Positions 51,594 to 61,637 are shown, counted from the stretch's first letter. The stretch is DNA of 64,000 nucleotides from an uncultured Paenibacillus sp. (GCA_937895345.1 CALAWP010000078.1:71543-135542), one strand, 5' to 3'. Notes: a model not told the origin generated them from the sequence alone. Translations and numbers: made by a program.

Positions 51594-54245
51594 TTAAACG
51601 GTGTATAGATGCTTGCCGGGACCCGCCTCGCGGGTGACGCGGCCTCCCCCGCTTGCGGGCAAGGAAACGACAGCCTCTGCTCCGGGCGGTATTTCCACCT
51701 CGACATGAAGCCATTCCCCTTCCTTGCGCCAATTCGAGACGATTCGTCCCTTGACCGTTTCGATCGACGTTTCCGCCCATTCCAGGCTGCGCGGCACGTG
51801 CGGCTCGATCATGATCGAGGCGTAGCCGGGAGCGAGCGGCCGTATGCCCCCCAGCCGGGTATAAAAGGATACGCCGATGCCTCCGAACATCGCATGGTCG
51901 TGCGAGTGCATCCCGCCCTTCATGCTCCATTGCTCCCACAGCGTCGTCGCTCCCTGCGCGATCTGATAGCCGAAGCCAGGGTATTCCGGCTGCGTCAGCA
52001 GTTCCATCGCAAGGTCGATCCGGCCGTAATCGGCCAGCACGTCCATCAAATAGCGCGTTCCGTAAATGCCGGTATCCAGCCGGTTCCCGTTTTCCTCAAT
52101 CGCCGCCACGAGAACTTGGGCCGCTTGACCGGCCAACGGTTCGGGCAGCATGCCGAAGGCGAGCGGCATCAGCTGAGCCGTCTGCGAGCCGCTGCCGATC
52201 TTGCCGCCGCCGGCGTCGAAACGTTCGAGAAACGAACGTTTGACCGAGTCGGCAAGCTCGCGGCAGCGCCGCTCGTCCGCCTCCCTCCCGAGGATGCCGG
52301 CCGCATCGGCGACGACCTGCGCCTGCCTGTAAAACAAAGCCGTGTTGACAAGGGATACCTCGCCGAAATAATTGTCCCAGCCGTCGTCGTTCGGCGGACA
52401 CCAATCGCCGAAGCCTTCCTCGACGATCCGTTGAGGCCATTTCTCCGCCAATTGATCGACATACGCTTTCATCGTCCCGAAATGCCGGCTTAACGTCTCC
52501 GTATCCCCGCAGTACCAGTACAAGTACCATGGAAGCGTCACTTTGTCGCCGCTCCAATCGGGATTCGTCATGCTGTCGCCGATATCTCCGAGCCACTTCC
52601 GGTAATACGCGCCCATGTCGAAATTATGGATGGCCGCCTCCTCCACAACGGCCGAATCCATCAGGCAAGGCGTCCGCTCGTCCCGTTGGCAGCAATCGGT
52701 CGGAATGCTGACGAGGTTGTTCAGAAACGACCATCGGATATTGCTTTGAATCCGGTTTACCAACTCGTCCGAACAGCGAAAGCGGCCGATTTCCCGCACA
52801 TCCGCATGGATCGGCACCGCCCATAGACGGAGCCGGTCCGTCGCGCCCGTCGCTTCCACATATCGGAAGCCGTGATAAGTGAAGCGCGGCTCATACGTTT
52901 CGACGCCGTTTCCGGCGAACCGGTACTCGTCCGTCGCCCTGGCGTTGCGGTTCGTCCACGGGTCGATCCGTCCGTCGTCGTCGATCAGCTCGCTGTACCG
53001 CAGCACCAGCCGGCTCCCCGCTTTTCCTTCCGCTTCCGCCTTGACCCAGCCGGCGATATTTTGACCGAAATCGTATATGGAGGCACCGTCGCGCGTGCGC
53101 CAGACGCGCACCGGCTCCAGCGGCTCCCAGGCGCGGACGGGCGGCTGCAAATTCGGCTCCAGCTCGCCTGAAGGCCCGTCGGCAAGCAAGACGTTCTTCC
53201 AATCGCCGTCGTCGAAGTCATGCCGGTCCCATCCATCACGAACGAGACGGCCGTCGAATCGTTCCCCGTCGTAGATATCGTTCATCAGCAGCGGACTGTC
53301 CGCCGTCCGCCAGCTTTCGTCGGTGGCGACGCGCTGGACGGAGCCGTCGCGGAACCGGATGTCCAGCTGCATAATGGCCGCCTTGTCCCGTTTCCATTTC
53401 CAGCCCCACCGGGAATAGTTCATGTTGTATCCGTTGCCGAGCCATAAGCCGACGGCGTTGCCCCCCTCCCGCAGCAGTTCCGTCGCGTCGTACGTATCGT
53501 ACAGCATGCGGCGCTCGTACGGGGTATTCGCGGGAGCCAGCACGCGGCCGTCCGGTTTGCGGCCGTTCACGGACAGCTCGTACCATCCGGTCGAATAGAC
53601 GCGGACGACCGCTTCCGCCACCTCTCCCGCCACGGCGAACGATTTGCGGAACAACGGACTGTCCGCCGGCGTCGGCGCCTCGCATAAGGCCGTTTCTCCC
53701 TCATCCAGCCGAAGGCCGCTTCCCGACGAATCAATTCGGCCGGCAGTAAACTGGATCAGGGCGGGATCGTAAAACCGGTTGACGTACAAAGCCCGGCCGC
53801 TGTCGTCGAATATGCGCAGCTCGCGAAAGACGGCCGCTCCGCCTTCGCGGGCACGGAAGCCGACCGTCCCCCGGATGCGGGACGGCGACGCGGCGGCAAG
53901 CGCCGGCCGGCCGGCCAGGTCGACGCGCACCTCCCGTTCCCCCGCGGCAACCTTCACCATCAGGCGAGCCGGCGCCGCCTTCAGTTCGTCCGCTTCCGCC
54001 CGCGCCAGCTCCGTCCGGACGCCGTCTACCATCGAATATAGAGCGACTTCGCCGGTCTCCGCGTTCAGCTCGCATTCCCAGAAGTTCCGCTCATCCATCA
54101 AGCCGAACAAGACGCCCGCGCCTCGCCGTTCAATCGCGGCGTCGACTTCGGCCGTATAATTTTCCCATCGCTTATGATCCGAAACCGCCCTCGTAATCCA
54201 TTTGGCCGTCCAGTCCGTATTGTTTGTTCCGGAAATCGTTGTCAT
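51594..54245 (-). CDS. alpha-L-rhamnosidase, GH78
   Basis: An 883-residue cytoplasmic glycosidase. N-terminal beta domains contain the typical SPLFRKSFAV, YELSVNGRKPDGRVLAPANTPYERRMLYDTYD and YDFGQNIAGW; the (alpha/alpha)6 catalytic barrel has SIPTDCCQRDERTPCLMDSAV with the Asp and Glu of the family, GFGDWCPP and TLWEQWSMKGGMHSHDHAMFG with a second catalytic Glu. Removes terminal rhamnose. GGGAGG precedes ATG 54245; cotranscribed with GH2, 44 bases upstream. Confidence 0.93.
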   Translation of the reverse strand: MTTISGTNNTDWTAKWITRAVSDHKRWENYTAEVDAAIERRGAGVLFGLMDERNFWECELNAETGEVALYSMVDGVRTELARAEADELKAAPARLMVKVAAGEREVRVDLAGRPALAAASPSRIRGTVGFRAREGGAAVFRELRIFDDSGRALYVNRFYDPALIQFTAGRIDSSGSGLRLDEGETALCEAPTPADSPLFRKSFAVAGEVAEAVVRVYSTGWYELSVNGRKPDGRVLAPANTPYERRMLYDTYDATELLREGGNAVGLWLGNGYNMNYSRWGWKWKRDKAAIMQLDIRFRDGSVQRVATDESWRTADSPLLMNDIYDGERFDGRLVRDGWDRHDFDDGDWKNVLLADGPSGELEPNLQPPVRAWEPLEPVRVWRTRDGASIYDFGQNIAGWVKAEAEGKAGSRLVLRYSELIDDDGRIDPWTNRNARATDEYRFAGNGVETYEPRFTYHGFRYVEATGATDRLRLWAVPIHADVREIGRFRCSDELVNRIQSNIRWSFLNNLVSIPTDCCQRDERTPCLMDSAVVEEAAIHNFDMGAYYRKWLGDIGDSMTNPDWSGDKVTLPWYLYWYCGDTETLSRHFGTMKAYVDQLAEKWPQRIVEEGFGDWCPPNDDGWDNYFGEVSLVNTALFYRQAQVVADAAGILGREADERRCRELADSVKRSFLERFDAGGGKIGSGSQTAQLMPLAFGMLPEPLAGQAAQVLVAAIEENGNRLDTGIYGTRYLMDVLADYGRIDLAMELLTQPEYPGFGYQIAQGATTLWEQWSMKGGMHSHDHAMFGGIGVSFYTRLGGIRPLAPGYASIMIEPHVPRSLEWAETSIETVKGRIVSNWRKEGEWLHVEVEIPPGAEAVVSLPASGGGRVTREAGPGKHLYTV

Positions 54246-54289
54246 CGATGCCGTCCTCCCGTATCCGCCCTTCGCGGGCGCTTATTGTT

Positions 54290-57157
54290 TCATCGAAGCC
54301 GTACCGCCGCACGCGGCGCATTCCATGCGCCTGCCGTCAGCCCTTCCAGCGAACGGCCCGCCCCTGCCTCAAAGCCGATCGTTCTTGTTTCGCCCGGATA
54401 AAGACCGAAATCGTTATCTTCCAAAAAACAATCCCTATCGTCCGGAAACCCGTCGAACGTCACCCGCACGGCCGGCACGCTTCCCGTATTGGCGATCCGG
54501 ATCGTCCCCGCATGTCCTTGCCTGTCGAGCGACCATTCCAGCGTCGTCTGCGGCAGCCGCGCGAGCGGAGCGTCCGGCAAACCGGCATACAGCCTGAACG
54601 CTTCGGCGGCAAGCTCTCCGCCATACTCATTGTCGTTATGCGTATGGGACCGCTCGAACGCGAGCAGCTCTTCCGGCTTCGGCTGGGCATTGAACCAGTA
54701 CCATTGGTCCGAGATCAGCTCACCGGCTTCCGTACGCCAAGCTACCGCCAGCAAAAACGGCCTTATCTCGCTCAGGTCCTTCAGCTCGGCGCCGATATTC
54801 CCGATCTCGATCGTGCCGCCCGATTCTACCGTTATTCCGTCATAACGCCTCGTGTCCCAAGCCGACAACCGGCTTCCGTACAACGTCGCCGTAACGTTCG
54901 TAAGCTCAAGGCGCTCCGGCGTGTCGTTGGATACATACAAGCCGGCCTGAAACCGTTCCCCGGCCTTCCAGCCTTCCGCCTTGACATAGGATGCAAACGC
55001 CGAACGCGGACGGCAAACCTGCATCGCGCGGTAATAGGACAGCTTCGGCGTGCCGTAATAATCGACGACAGCCCAGGAATGGCCCGGAAACAGATCGGTA
55101 AATTTGTAATACCAGAACCCCGCGGTCCGCGTTCCCGATCCGGCGCGCTGCATTTCTCCCGTAAAGCGGATCGATTCGCCCTGCGCCGTCTGGGAATAAA
55201 CCGTATACGTTTCCCAGTCGCGGATCGGACCGTAGGCGCCGTACCGCATCACTTTGATCGGGTCCTTCAGGCTGAACTGGTGAAAGTGCGCCAGCCACCC
55301 GCGGCTTTCCTCCGTCGGCGGCCACTCCTTCAGCGCTTCTTCGGGCATATAGTTCGGAACGCTGGACAGATTGGTCATGCTCGGAATGCCGAATTCCCCG
55401 TAAAAGACGGAAGGCATCGCCAAGGTTGCTGCCTCCAGCGGTTCTCCGCCGTGATAAACGTTCCAATTATGCGCGCTTCCGCCCCACGGGTCGGTGCGAT
55501 GGAACGGCCGCGACGGATCGAACCCCCGGCAGCGGCGGCCGATCAGAAACAGCCCCTCGTCCGCTCCGCCGTGCGGACCGTTCTCGTTGCCGCCGCCCCA
55601 CATGACGAGTGACGGATGATTGCGCAGCCGCTTCACCGTTAAAGCCGCTTGCCGGTCGATCACCCCGAGATCGGTATAAGGCGAATCCATCGGCCCCCAG
55701 CATAACGGGAATTCCTGATAGACCATAATGCCCTTCTCGTCGCACTTGCGGTAAAAGAAATCCGGCTCCACGATGCCGCCGCCCCAGGCGCGAAGCATCT
55801 GCACGTGGCCGCGCCGCGCCAGCTCGAGCAGCCGCTCGTATTTGGCTTCGTCCTGTTCCAGCATCGGATCGGGCCAGCACCAGTTCGCCCCTTTAATAAA
55901 CATCGGAACGCCGTTGACGACGAATTGCCACCGGTAATCCGTCTCCGGCGCCGATGCCGCCAGCGGCCGCATTTCGACGGTGCGGATGCCGAAATCGGCG
56001 GATGCGCTCCCGACTTGAACCCCGCTCCTTGCGCTCCCGCCAAGTGCAAGCGTATACAACGGCTGCTCTCCGTAGCCGGCGGGCCACCACAGCTTCGGAT
56101 CTTCGATCGTAATCCTGGCGCGGAACCGATGGCAGCCGTATCCGGCCTCGATTTCGTTGCGGAAACGAATGCCCTCCTCCGATTCGACCGAGCCTTTCAG
56201 GCGAATTTCGCCTTCGACGGCAAGCGCGGTCAGCACGGGCAACGAGCTGCGGACGGCATATTCGATCAGCAAGCTCGCTTTGCCCGGCTCGATGGACTCG
56301 GTTACGATATACGGATCGGCGATCGCCATGTCCGGCTCGGCGATCAGCCATACGTCCTTCCAAATGCCGAGCGAAATGAGATGCCCGTAATGCCAGCCGA
56401 AGCTCGGGCTTCCCTTAAGCAGGCCGTTCCAGGAACGGGGCGCCTGATCGATCCGAACGACCAGCTCGTTCGAACCGCCGGCATGGACCAGCCCCGTTAC
56501 ATCCAGCTCGGGTCCGCCGAACATCCCCTTGTGATGGCCAAGCGAACGGCCGTTCACGAATACGGTGCCCGAATAATCGATTCCGTCGAACCGGAGCGTC
56601 AGCCGCCTTCCCGCCCAGCGAGCCGGCACCTCAAACGTCGTCGCAAACCACCAGTCCCGCCGTTCGACGCGCGTCCGCCGAAACCAGACCGGTTCCTCCT
56701 TCGGCTCGCCATGCTCCTCCAGCTCGTCGATCGTGTTCGTATCCCACAGCGGATCCGCCAATTCGCCCCGTTCGACCAGCGCCTTCTGCACCGTCGTCGG
56801 CACCTGCACCTCGAGCCAGCCGCTTCTGTCGCAGCCCGGCGCATACCAGCGCTCCGCCATCCCGGGACTGTCCGCCGCCTTCGGGCCGAACCAGCCCGTG
56901 GCGGGCGCCGACGGGTCTCCGGGGTCGGCCGGCTCGCTATCCTTCATCCGCCACATGCCCGACAAGCATAACGTCTCGGTCCCGCCGCCCGGCATCGGTC
57001 CGCTGGCGGGCAGCGCGGCCGTCTCCACGCAAGGCAGCCGGAATTCCGCTTCGACCAAGGCGTCGCCGTGCAGCGAAGAACGGCTGTAGGCTTCATCCTG
57101 CACTTCATCCAAATAACGTTCCCTGTTTATCGGACTATTGCCGTTTACGATTGTCAT
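54290..57157 (-). CDS. GH2 glycoside hydrolase, beta-mannosidase type
   Basis: A 955-residue enzyme. The sugar-binding domain has FDGIDYSGTVFVNGRSLG; acid/base Glu525 lies in MWGGGNENGPHG and the nucleophile fits Glu588 in FYGEFGIPS. GANWCWPDPM and RAWGGGIVEPDFFYRKCDEKGI are typical of GH2 beta-mannosidases and exo-glucosaminidases, rather than beta-galactosidases. Start ATG 57157 lies 30 bases after the predicted transcription start. No signal peptide. Followed by GH78 in the same operon. The exact sugar is open. Confidence 0.9.
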   Translation of the reverse strand: MTIVNGNSPINRERYLDEVQDEAYSRSSLHGDALVEAEFRLPCVETAALPASGPMPGGGTETLCLSGMWRMKDSEPADPGDPSAPATGWFGPKAADSPGMAERWYAPGCDRSGWLEVQVPTTVQKALVERGELADPLWDTNTIDELEEHGEPKEEPVWFRRTRVERRDWWFATTFEVPARWAGRRLTLRFDGIDYSGTVFVNGRSLGHHKGMFGGPELDVTGLVHAGGSNELVVRIDQAPRSWNGLLKGSPSFGWHYGHLISLGIWKDVWLIAEPDMAIADPYIVTESIEPGKASLLIEYAVRSSLPVLTALAVEGEIRLKGSVESEEGIRFRNEIEAGYGCHRFRARITIEDPKLWWPAGYGEQPLYTLALGGSARSGVQVGSASADFGIRTVEMRPLAASAPETDYRWQFVVNGVPMFIKGANWCWPDPMLEQDEAKYERLLELARRGHVQMLRAWGGGIVEPDFFYRKCDEKGIMVYQEFPLCWGPMDSPYTDLGVIDRQAALTVKRLRNHPSLVMWGGGNENGPHGGADEGLFLIGRRCRGFDPSRPFHRTDPWGGSAHNWNVYHGGEPLEAATLAMPSVFYGEFGIPSMTNLSSVPNYMPEEALKEWPPTEESRGWLAHFHQFSLKDPIKVMRYGAYGPIRDWETYTVYSQTAQGESIRFTGEMQRAGSGTRTAGFWYYKFTDLFPGHSWAVVDYYGTPKLSYYRAMQVCRPRSAFASYVKAEGWKAGERFQAGLYVSNDTPERLELTNVTATLYGSRLSAWDTRRYDGITVESGGTIEIGNIGAELKDLSEIRPFLLAVAWRTEAGELISDQWYWFNAQPKPEELLAFERSHTHNDNEYGGELAAEAFRLYAGLPDAPLARLPQTTLEWSLDRQGHAGTIRIANTGSVPAVRVTFDGFPDDRDCFLEDNDFGLYPGETRTIGFEAGAGRSLEGLTAGAWNAPRAAVRLR

Positions 57158-57193
57158 CCTCAGGCCTCTTTTCTGTTCGGGTGATTCATCATT

Positions 57194-57235
57194 ATTATTC
57201 AACGCTTCGTTAGCATTGTCAATCGTTTATTGTTA
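57194..57235 (-). promoter_or_regulatory. promoter and DeoR-type operator upstream of GH2-GH78
   Basis: Minus-strand TTGACA 57222-57217, 17-base spacer, AATAAT 57199-57194. The operator core TAACAATAAACGAT (57235-57222, one change from the deoR site) abuts the -35. Confidence 0.7.
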
Positions 57236-57269
57236 TATATTATCGTTTTATTGCTTTCCAAAAATAAAA

Positions 57270-57293
57270 AAGAGAGAGCCATAGACTCTCTCC
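57270..57293 (-). terminator. terminator downstream of GH67
   Basis: Minus-strand arms GAGAGAGTC and GGCTCTCTC followed by TTTTTTATTTTT. It separates GH67 from the GH2 promoter. Confidence 0.8.
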
Positions 57294-57321
57294 CATCGTC
57301 ATTATTTTTCGCCAGCCTGCA

Positions 57322-59394
57322 TCAGGCATATATTTTTCTGCCGCGGTCGTCGGGAATGCCCGATTTCCGGAAAAAGTACGTATTGATAATGTCCCGCCAT
57401 TCCTTCGCGTGGGACGCCTGCTCCTCCAGCCGGCCCTTCACCTGCGCGAACCGCCCTTCGTCCACCGTCCCTTCCAGGCCGAGCCAATCCTGAAGCAGCC
57501 GCTCCGCCTCCTCGGCACCTTCGAAATGCGTGTCGTATATATGCTGAATGACCGTTTGGCCGGAGCGAAGCTTATGCGTATAAGGCACATGGTGAAAAAA
57601 GAGAAGCAGCTCGTCGGGACATTCGTCCAGCGATTCGTACCGTTTGGCGTTGTCTCCGAAATATTGCGACGCATAACCCGTTCCGGTCGCGGACGTCCGG
57701 TCGACGCCGATGCCGTCGCGGTCCGCAAAGTGATACGTCCCCCAGCGCGAATATTCGTAGCCGTCCACGTCCGGTCCGTAATGATGGTTCGGCGCGACCA
57801 TCCAGCCTACGCCAAGCGGAGCGGTGTAGCTTTCGTAAATCGGCCAAGAGCGAAGCAGCATGCCGACGATCGTTTCCTCCGCCCGTTCGTTGCGTCCGAA
57901 GGTGAGCCGCGTCCATTCCCGCGCGATGTCTTCGGCCGAAAGCGCGGCGTTCCAGGCCAGCCGCCCGTAACCGTACAGATTGGATTGGGCCAGCGTATGG
58001 CCCGTCCAGTTGCCGTCGGCGCCGATGTTGGATACGGCCGCGAAGCCGCTGTGCTTCAAGCCGAACAGTGAGCCGTCCACGATTTTGCCCACTTCGGAGC
58101 CTTTCCCCGCCGCCAGCGTATCGAAATCGAGCGCTTCCTTCCATTGCGGCACCAAATAACACAAATGCCGCTGCTGGCCCGTATATTCCTGCGTTATCTG
58201 GAACTCGATCAGCTGGTTCGTCCGGCTCATCGCGCCGAACAGCGGCGATACGGGCTCCCTCACCTGGAAGTCCATCGGGCCGTTCTTGATTTGCAGCACG
58301 ACATTGTCCTTGAACCGCCCGTCCAGCGGCTTGAAGTGGTCATAGGCCGCTCGGGCTCTGTCCGTCGAGCGGTCGCGCCAGTCCTGCAAGCAATTGTAGA
58401 CGAAGCAGCGCCATACGACGAGCCCGCCGAACGGCTCCAGCGCTTCCGCCAGCATGTTGGCGCCGTCCGCATGGTCCCTTCCATAGGTGAAGGGACCCGG
58501 ACGGTGCTCGGAGTCTGCCTTCACGAGAAAACCGCCGAAATCCGGGATATGCCGGTATATATCCTCCGCCCGGCTTCGCCACCAGCTTCTTACGCCCTCG
58601 TCCAGCGGATCGGCCGTCGCGAGGCCGCCGGCTTGCATCGGCGCGGCAAAATTGACGCTTAAATAAAGCCGGATGCCGTACGGCCGGAACGTGTCGGCGA
58701 TCCGCGCAATTTCCCGGATTCCTTCTCCCATCACCCATCCCGTCTCGACGGCATGCACGTTCACATTGTTGACGGCGACGCCGTTAATGCCGACCGACGC
58801 CAGCAGTCTCGCGTAATCGCGCACCCTGCCGAGATCGGCTCGGACGGCTCCCCCGTCGTAAAAGATGGACCGGCCCGCATATCCGCGTTCAATGCTGCCG
58901 TCCGCGTTGTCCCACTGGTTGATCAGCCGCAATCCGTTGGCGGGATGCTCCATCAGATCCCATTCCGCCGGCGCCGCCTCCCCTCCTCCGACCGTGCGGT
59001 ACAGCTGGTAAGCGCCGTACAGCGCTCCGCGCTCGCAGCCGCCGACGATGCATAGCCCGCCGCCTTCCGCCGTATCGGCCGAGCGAATCCAATAGCCTTC
59101 CCGCTTCAGTGCCTTCAGCCGTCCGGTCTCGAGGCCGTAGGCGGACCAATCCGCGCTCTCCGCCGTGCCGATCCGCACCTTGACGCCCGGAGCGTCCCCC
59201 TCGACGAACTCGGGTTCGACGCCGAACATACGGGCGACGGCCGCCAATTCCTCCGCGGCCGTCCGCAGCACCTCTCCTGCCGAACGGTCGACGGCAATGC
59301 GCCGAAACCATTGCGAATATCGCCGGACAACGGTTTCGTCCGCGATCGGCTCCGCCTGCAGCCATGCCTTGTATTGCTTGTCGTCGATGCTCAT
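57322..59394 (-). CDS. aguA: alpha-glucuronidase, GH67
   Basis: A 690-residue enzyme that removes (4-O-methyl-)glucuronic acid from the non-reducing end of oligosaccharides, typically aldouronates from glucuronoxylan. GYAGRSIFYDGG, VNNVNVHAVETGW, FLVKADSEHRPGPFTYGR with the likely acid Glu296, and KNGPMDFQVREPVSPLFG with Asp375/Glu380 are family signatures; LYGYGRLAWN and APNHHYGPDVDGYEYSRWGTYHF follow. No signal peptide. Start at 59394 preceded by AAGGGAGAC. It lies downstream of the second ABC operon and seems to have its own promoter with a cre site. Confidence 0.93.
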   Translation of the reverse strand: MSIDDKQYKAWLQAEPIADETVVRRYSQWFRRIAVDRSAGEVLRTAAEELAAVARMFGVEPEFVEGDAPGVKVRIGTAESADWSAYGLETGRLKALKREGYWIRSADTAEGGGLCIVGGCERGALYGAYQLYRTVGGGEAAPAEWDLMEHPANGLRLINQWDNADGSIERGYAGRSIFYDGGAVRADLGRVRDYARLLASVGINGVAVNNVNVHAVETGWVMGEGIREIARIADTFRPYGIRLYLSVNFAAPMQAGGLATADPLDEGVRSWWRSRAEDIYRHIPDFGGFLVKADSEHRPGPFTYGRDHADGANMLAEALEPFGGLVVWRCFVYNCLQDWRDRSTDRARAAYDHFKPLDGRFKDNVVLQIKNGPMDFQVREPVSPLFGAMSRTNQLIEFQITQEYTGQQRHLCYLVPQWKEALDFDTLAAGKGSEVGKIVDGSLFGLKHSGFAAVSNIGADGNWTGHTLAQSNLYGYGRLAWNAALSAEDIAREWTRLTFGRNERAEETIVGMLLRSWPIYESYTAPLGVGWMVAPNHHYGPDVDGYEYSRWGTYHFADRDGIGVDRTSATGTGYASQYFGDNAKRYESLDECPDELLLFFHHVPYTHKLRSGQTVIQHIYDTHFEGAEEAERLLQDWLGLEGTVDEGRFAQVKGRLEEQASHAKEWRDIINTYFFRKSGIPDDRGRKIYA

Positions 59395-59537
59395 GAAATT
59401 TGATTGTCTCCCTTCGCTTATCGTCGTGTTCCGCCCGGCTGCCCGAGCGTTAAGCCCCGCCGTGCCGAATCCCCTCCACCACATTGTAGTTCAATCGGCC
59501 GGCCTGCGAAACCTTGCAAGGTATAGCTTCAGCCGTT

Positions 59538-59565
59538 TGGCAACGCTTTCTTTGCCATGATTATA
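59538..59565 (-). promoter_or_regulatory. -10 element and cre site upstream of GH67
   Basis: Minus-strand TATAAT at 59565-59560 with a poor -35. Just downstream, TGGCAACGCTTTCT at 59538-59551 (plus strand) fits the cre consensus at 12 of 14 positions, at about +2 to +15, where CcpA would act as a roadblock. The rest of the 59395-59704 gap shows nothing else that I recognise. Confidence 0.55.
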
Positions 59566-59704
59566 CACCAAGCGCCGGTTTGCGCCCACCCTCGCGCCGC
59601 ACCATCCGGACGCTGGCTGTATAACGGGCAAGAAGCCGCTTGAAAAGGTACGCCTGCAGCCTTTTCGAGCAGCTTCCGTTGCATCCTCCGAACGGAGAAT
59701 CGCC

Positions 59705-60652
59705 TTACCCTTTGACGCCGCCGACCATCATACCTTTTACAAAATATTTCTGAAGGAACGGGTACACCATAATAATCGGCACGGACGCCACAATCGTCAT
59801 GGTCGCGCGGACCGACAGCGGCGTAACCGAGTTGCCCGACGAGTTGGCGTTCGAGAACGCATCTCCGATCGATTTGGCCCCGCTGGAAGCGTTGGAGTTT
59901 TGCAATATTTTTTGCAGCTCGTATTGCAGCGTGCTGAGATGGCTGCTGGACGAGTTGTACAAAAACACGTCGAACCATGCATTCCACTGGTATACGGCCG
60001 TAAACAGCGCCACCGTCGCCAGCACCGGCATGCACAGCGGCAGCACGATGCTGAAAAACGTCCGGTACTCGCTCGCGCCGTCGATTCGGGCTGATTCCAG
60101 AATGCTGTCCGGCAAGCCGTAAATGAAGGAGCGAATAATGATCAGGTTGAACACGCCGATGAGCCCCGGGAAAATATAAACCCAGAAATTGTCCAGCAAA
60201 CCCAAATCGCGAATGAGCAAAAACTCCGGAAGCAGTCCGCCATGAAAATACATCGTCAAAATAAACGCCACGGTAACAAATTTCCGTAAAATATATTCCT
60301 CCCGGCTGATTGTATAGGCGACCATCGCCGAGCAGAGAACGGTCACGATCGTGCCGATGACCGTACGCAGCACCGATACGAGCGTGGCTTGAAAGATCGA
60401 CGCTTCATTAAAGACGTATTTGTAGTTTTCAAGCGACCATACGCGCGGCGCCAGGTAGATGCCGCCTCGAATCGAATCGTTCGGATCGTTCAGCGACACG
60501 GCCAGCGTATTGACGAATGGATATAACGTAACGATCATCAGCAAAATCATGAAGGCGATGTTTAATCCGTCGAATATTCGGTCCCCGAACGAAATGCGCC
60601 CGCCTCTTTTCCATACCTTGCCGAACTTTTTGTCGGACGATAGCTCTGTCAT
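59705..60652 (-). CDS. carbohydrate ABC transporter permease, LplC type, second system
   Basis: A 315-residue permease with six helices; EAA loop ILESARIDGASEYRTFFSIVLPLCMPVL and the LplC-type tail FLQKYFVKGMMVGGVKG. Start at 60652 follows GGAGGGATT, 13 bases after the LplB stop. Third gene of the operon SBP-lplB-lplC; its order differs from that of the first system, in which the binding protein comes last. Confidence 0.93.
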   Translation of the reverse strand: MTELSSDKKFGKVWKRGGRISFGDRIFDGLNIAFMILLMIVTLYPFVNTLAVSLNDPNDSIRGGIYLAPRVWSLENYKYVFNEASIFQATLVSVLRTVIGTIVTVLCSAMVAYTISREEYILRKFVTVAFILTMYFHGGLLPEFLLIRDLGLLDNFWVYIFPGLIGVFNLIIIRSFIYGLPDSILESARIDGASEYRTFFSIVLPLCMPVLATVALFTAVYQWNAWFDVFLYNSSSSHLSTLQYELQKILQNSNASSGAKSIGDAFSNANSSGNSVTPLSVRATMTIVASVPIIMVYPFLQKYFVKGMMVGGVKG

Positions 60653-60665
60653 CTGCAATCCCTCC

Positions 60666-61637
60666 TTAGAACAGTCTCGCTTCTCCGGCTCTCTTCGCGA
60701 TCGCGTTGGCGCCAAAGATCAGAATGAAGCTGACTACCGTCTTGAACATGCCTGCGGCGATGGCAAGCGAGAAATTCATTTGCTGAATGCCATACTTGAG
60801 TACAAATATGTCAATGATTTCGGAATAGTCGATATTCATGCCGTTGCCAAGCAAATATTGCGGATCGAACGTGCCCTGCAGCAAATAACCGATGTTCATG
60901 ATCAACAGCACGATGACGACCGGCTTAATGCCCGGCAGCGTAATGTACCACATCCGCTTGAATCTGCCGGCCCCGTCAATTTCCGCCGCTTCGTATTGCT
61001 GCGGATCGATGGTCGTCATTGCGGCGAGGTAAACGATCGTATTCCAACCAATTTCCTTCCATACCATGGATCCCCCGTAAATGCCCCAGAAATATTCCGG
61101 GATGCCGAGGAACAATATCGATTCCTTGATGAACCCGAGTTTCAACAGCAGCTCGTTAATAATGCCGTCCGGCGCAAGCATGTTTTGAATAATGCTGGCG
61201 GCGACGACCCACGAAATGAAATAAGGCAAATAACTGACCGTCTGCACGACCCGTTTGAACAGCACGTTTCTAAGCTCATTCAACAGCAAAGCAAGCACGA
61301 TGGCGGTCACGAATCCAAGCACCAGATTAATGAAGTTCATCGCAAGCGTATTGCGGAGGACGCGAAGGAAACGTTCGTCCCCGAATAAAAATTTGAAATG
61401 CTCGAACCCTACCCACTTTTGCTCGAAGAAGTCAAGCGCCGGCTTGTAATCCTGAAAGGCGATCGTCCAGCCCCATATCGGCATATATTTAAAAATAAAC
61501 AGCCAGATGAGAAACGGAACGGACATGATGACAAGCGAGCGCTGCCGGAGCAAGGTTTGGAAAAACCGTTTCAGCCCCGTTGGTTTCTTATGCGGCTTCG
61601 CCGGCTCGGGCATCTGTACGGCTGCGGGATTTTCCAT
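60666..61637 (-). CDS. carbohydrate ABC transporter permease, LplB type, second system
   Basis: A 323-residue permease; six helices, EAA loop YEAAEIDGAGRFKRMWYITLPGIKPV, MPIWGWTIAFQDYKPALDFF near residue 52, ending ANAIAKRAGEARLF. GGAGAGAAAATC precedes the ATG. Confidence 0.93.
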   Translation of the reverse strand: MENPAAVQMPEPAKPHKKPTGLKRFFQTLLRQRSLVIMSVPFLIWLFIFKYMPIWGWTIAFQDYKPALDFFEQKWVGFEHFKFLFGDERFLRVLRNTLAMNFINLVLGFVTAIVLALLLNELRNVLFKRVVQTVSYLPYFISWVVAASIIQNMLAPDGIINELLLKLGFIKESILFLGIPEYFWGIYGGSMVWKEIGWNTIVYLAAMTTIDPQQYEAAEIDGAGRFKRMWYITLPGIKPVVIVLLIMNIGYLLQGTFDPQYLLGNGMNIDYSEIIDIFVLKYGIQQMNFSLAIAAGMFKTVVSFILIFGANAIAKRAGEARLF

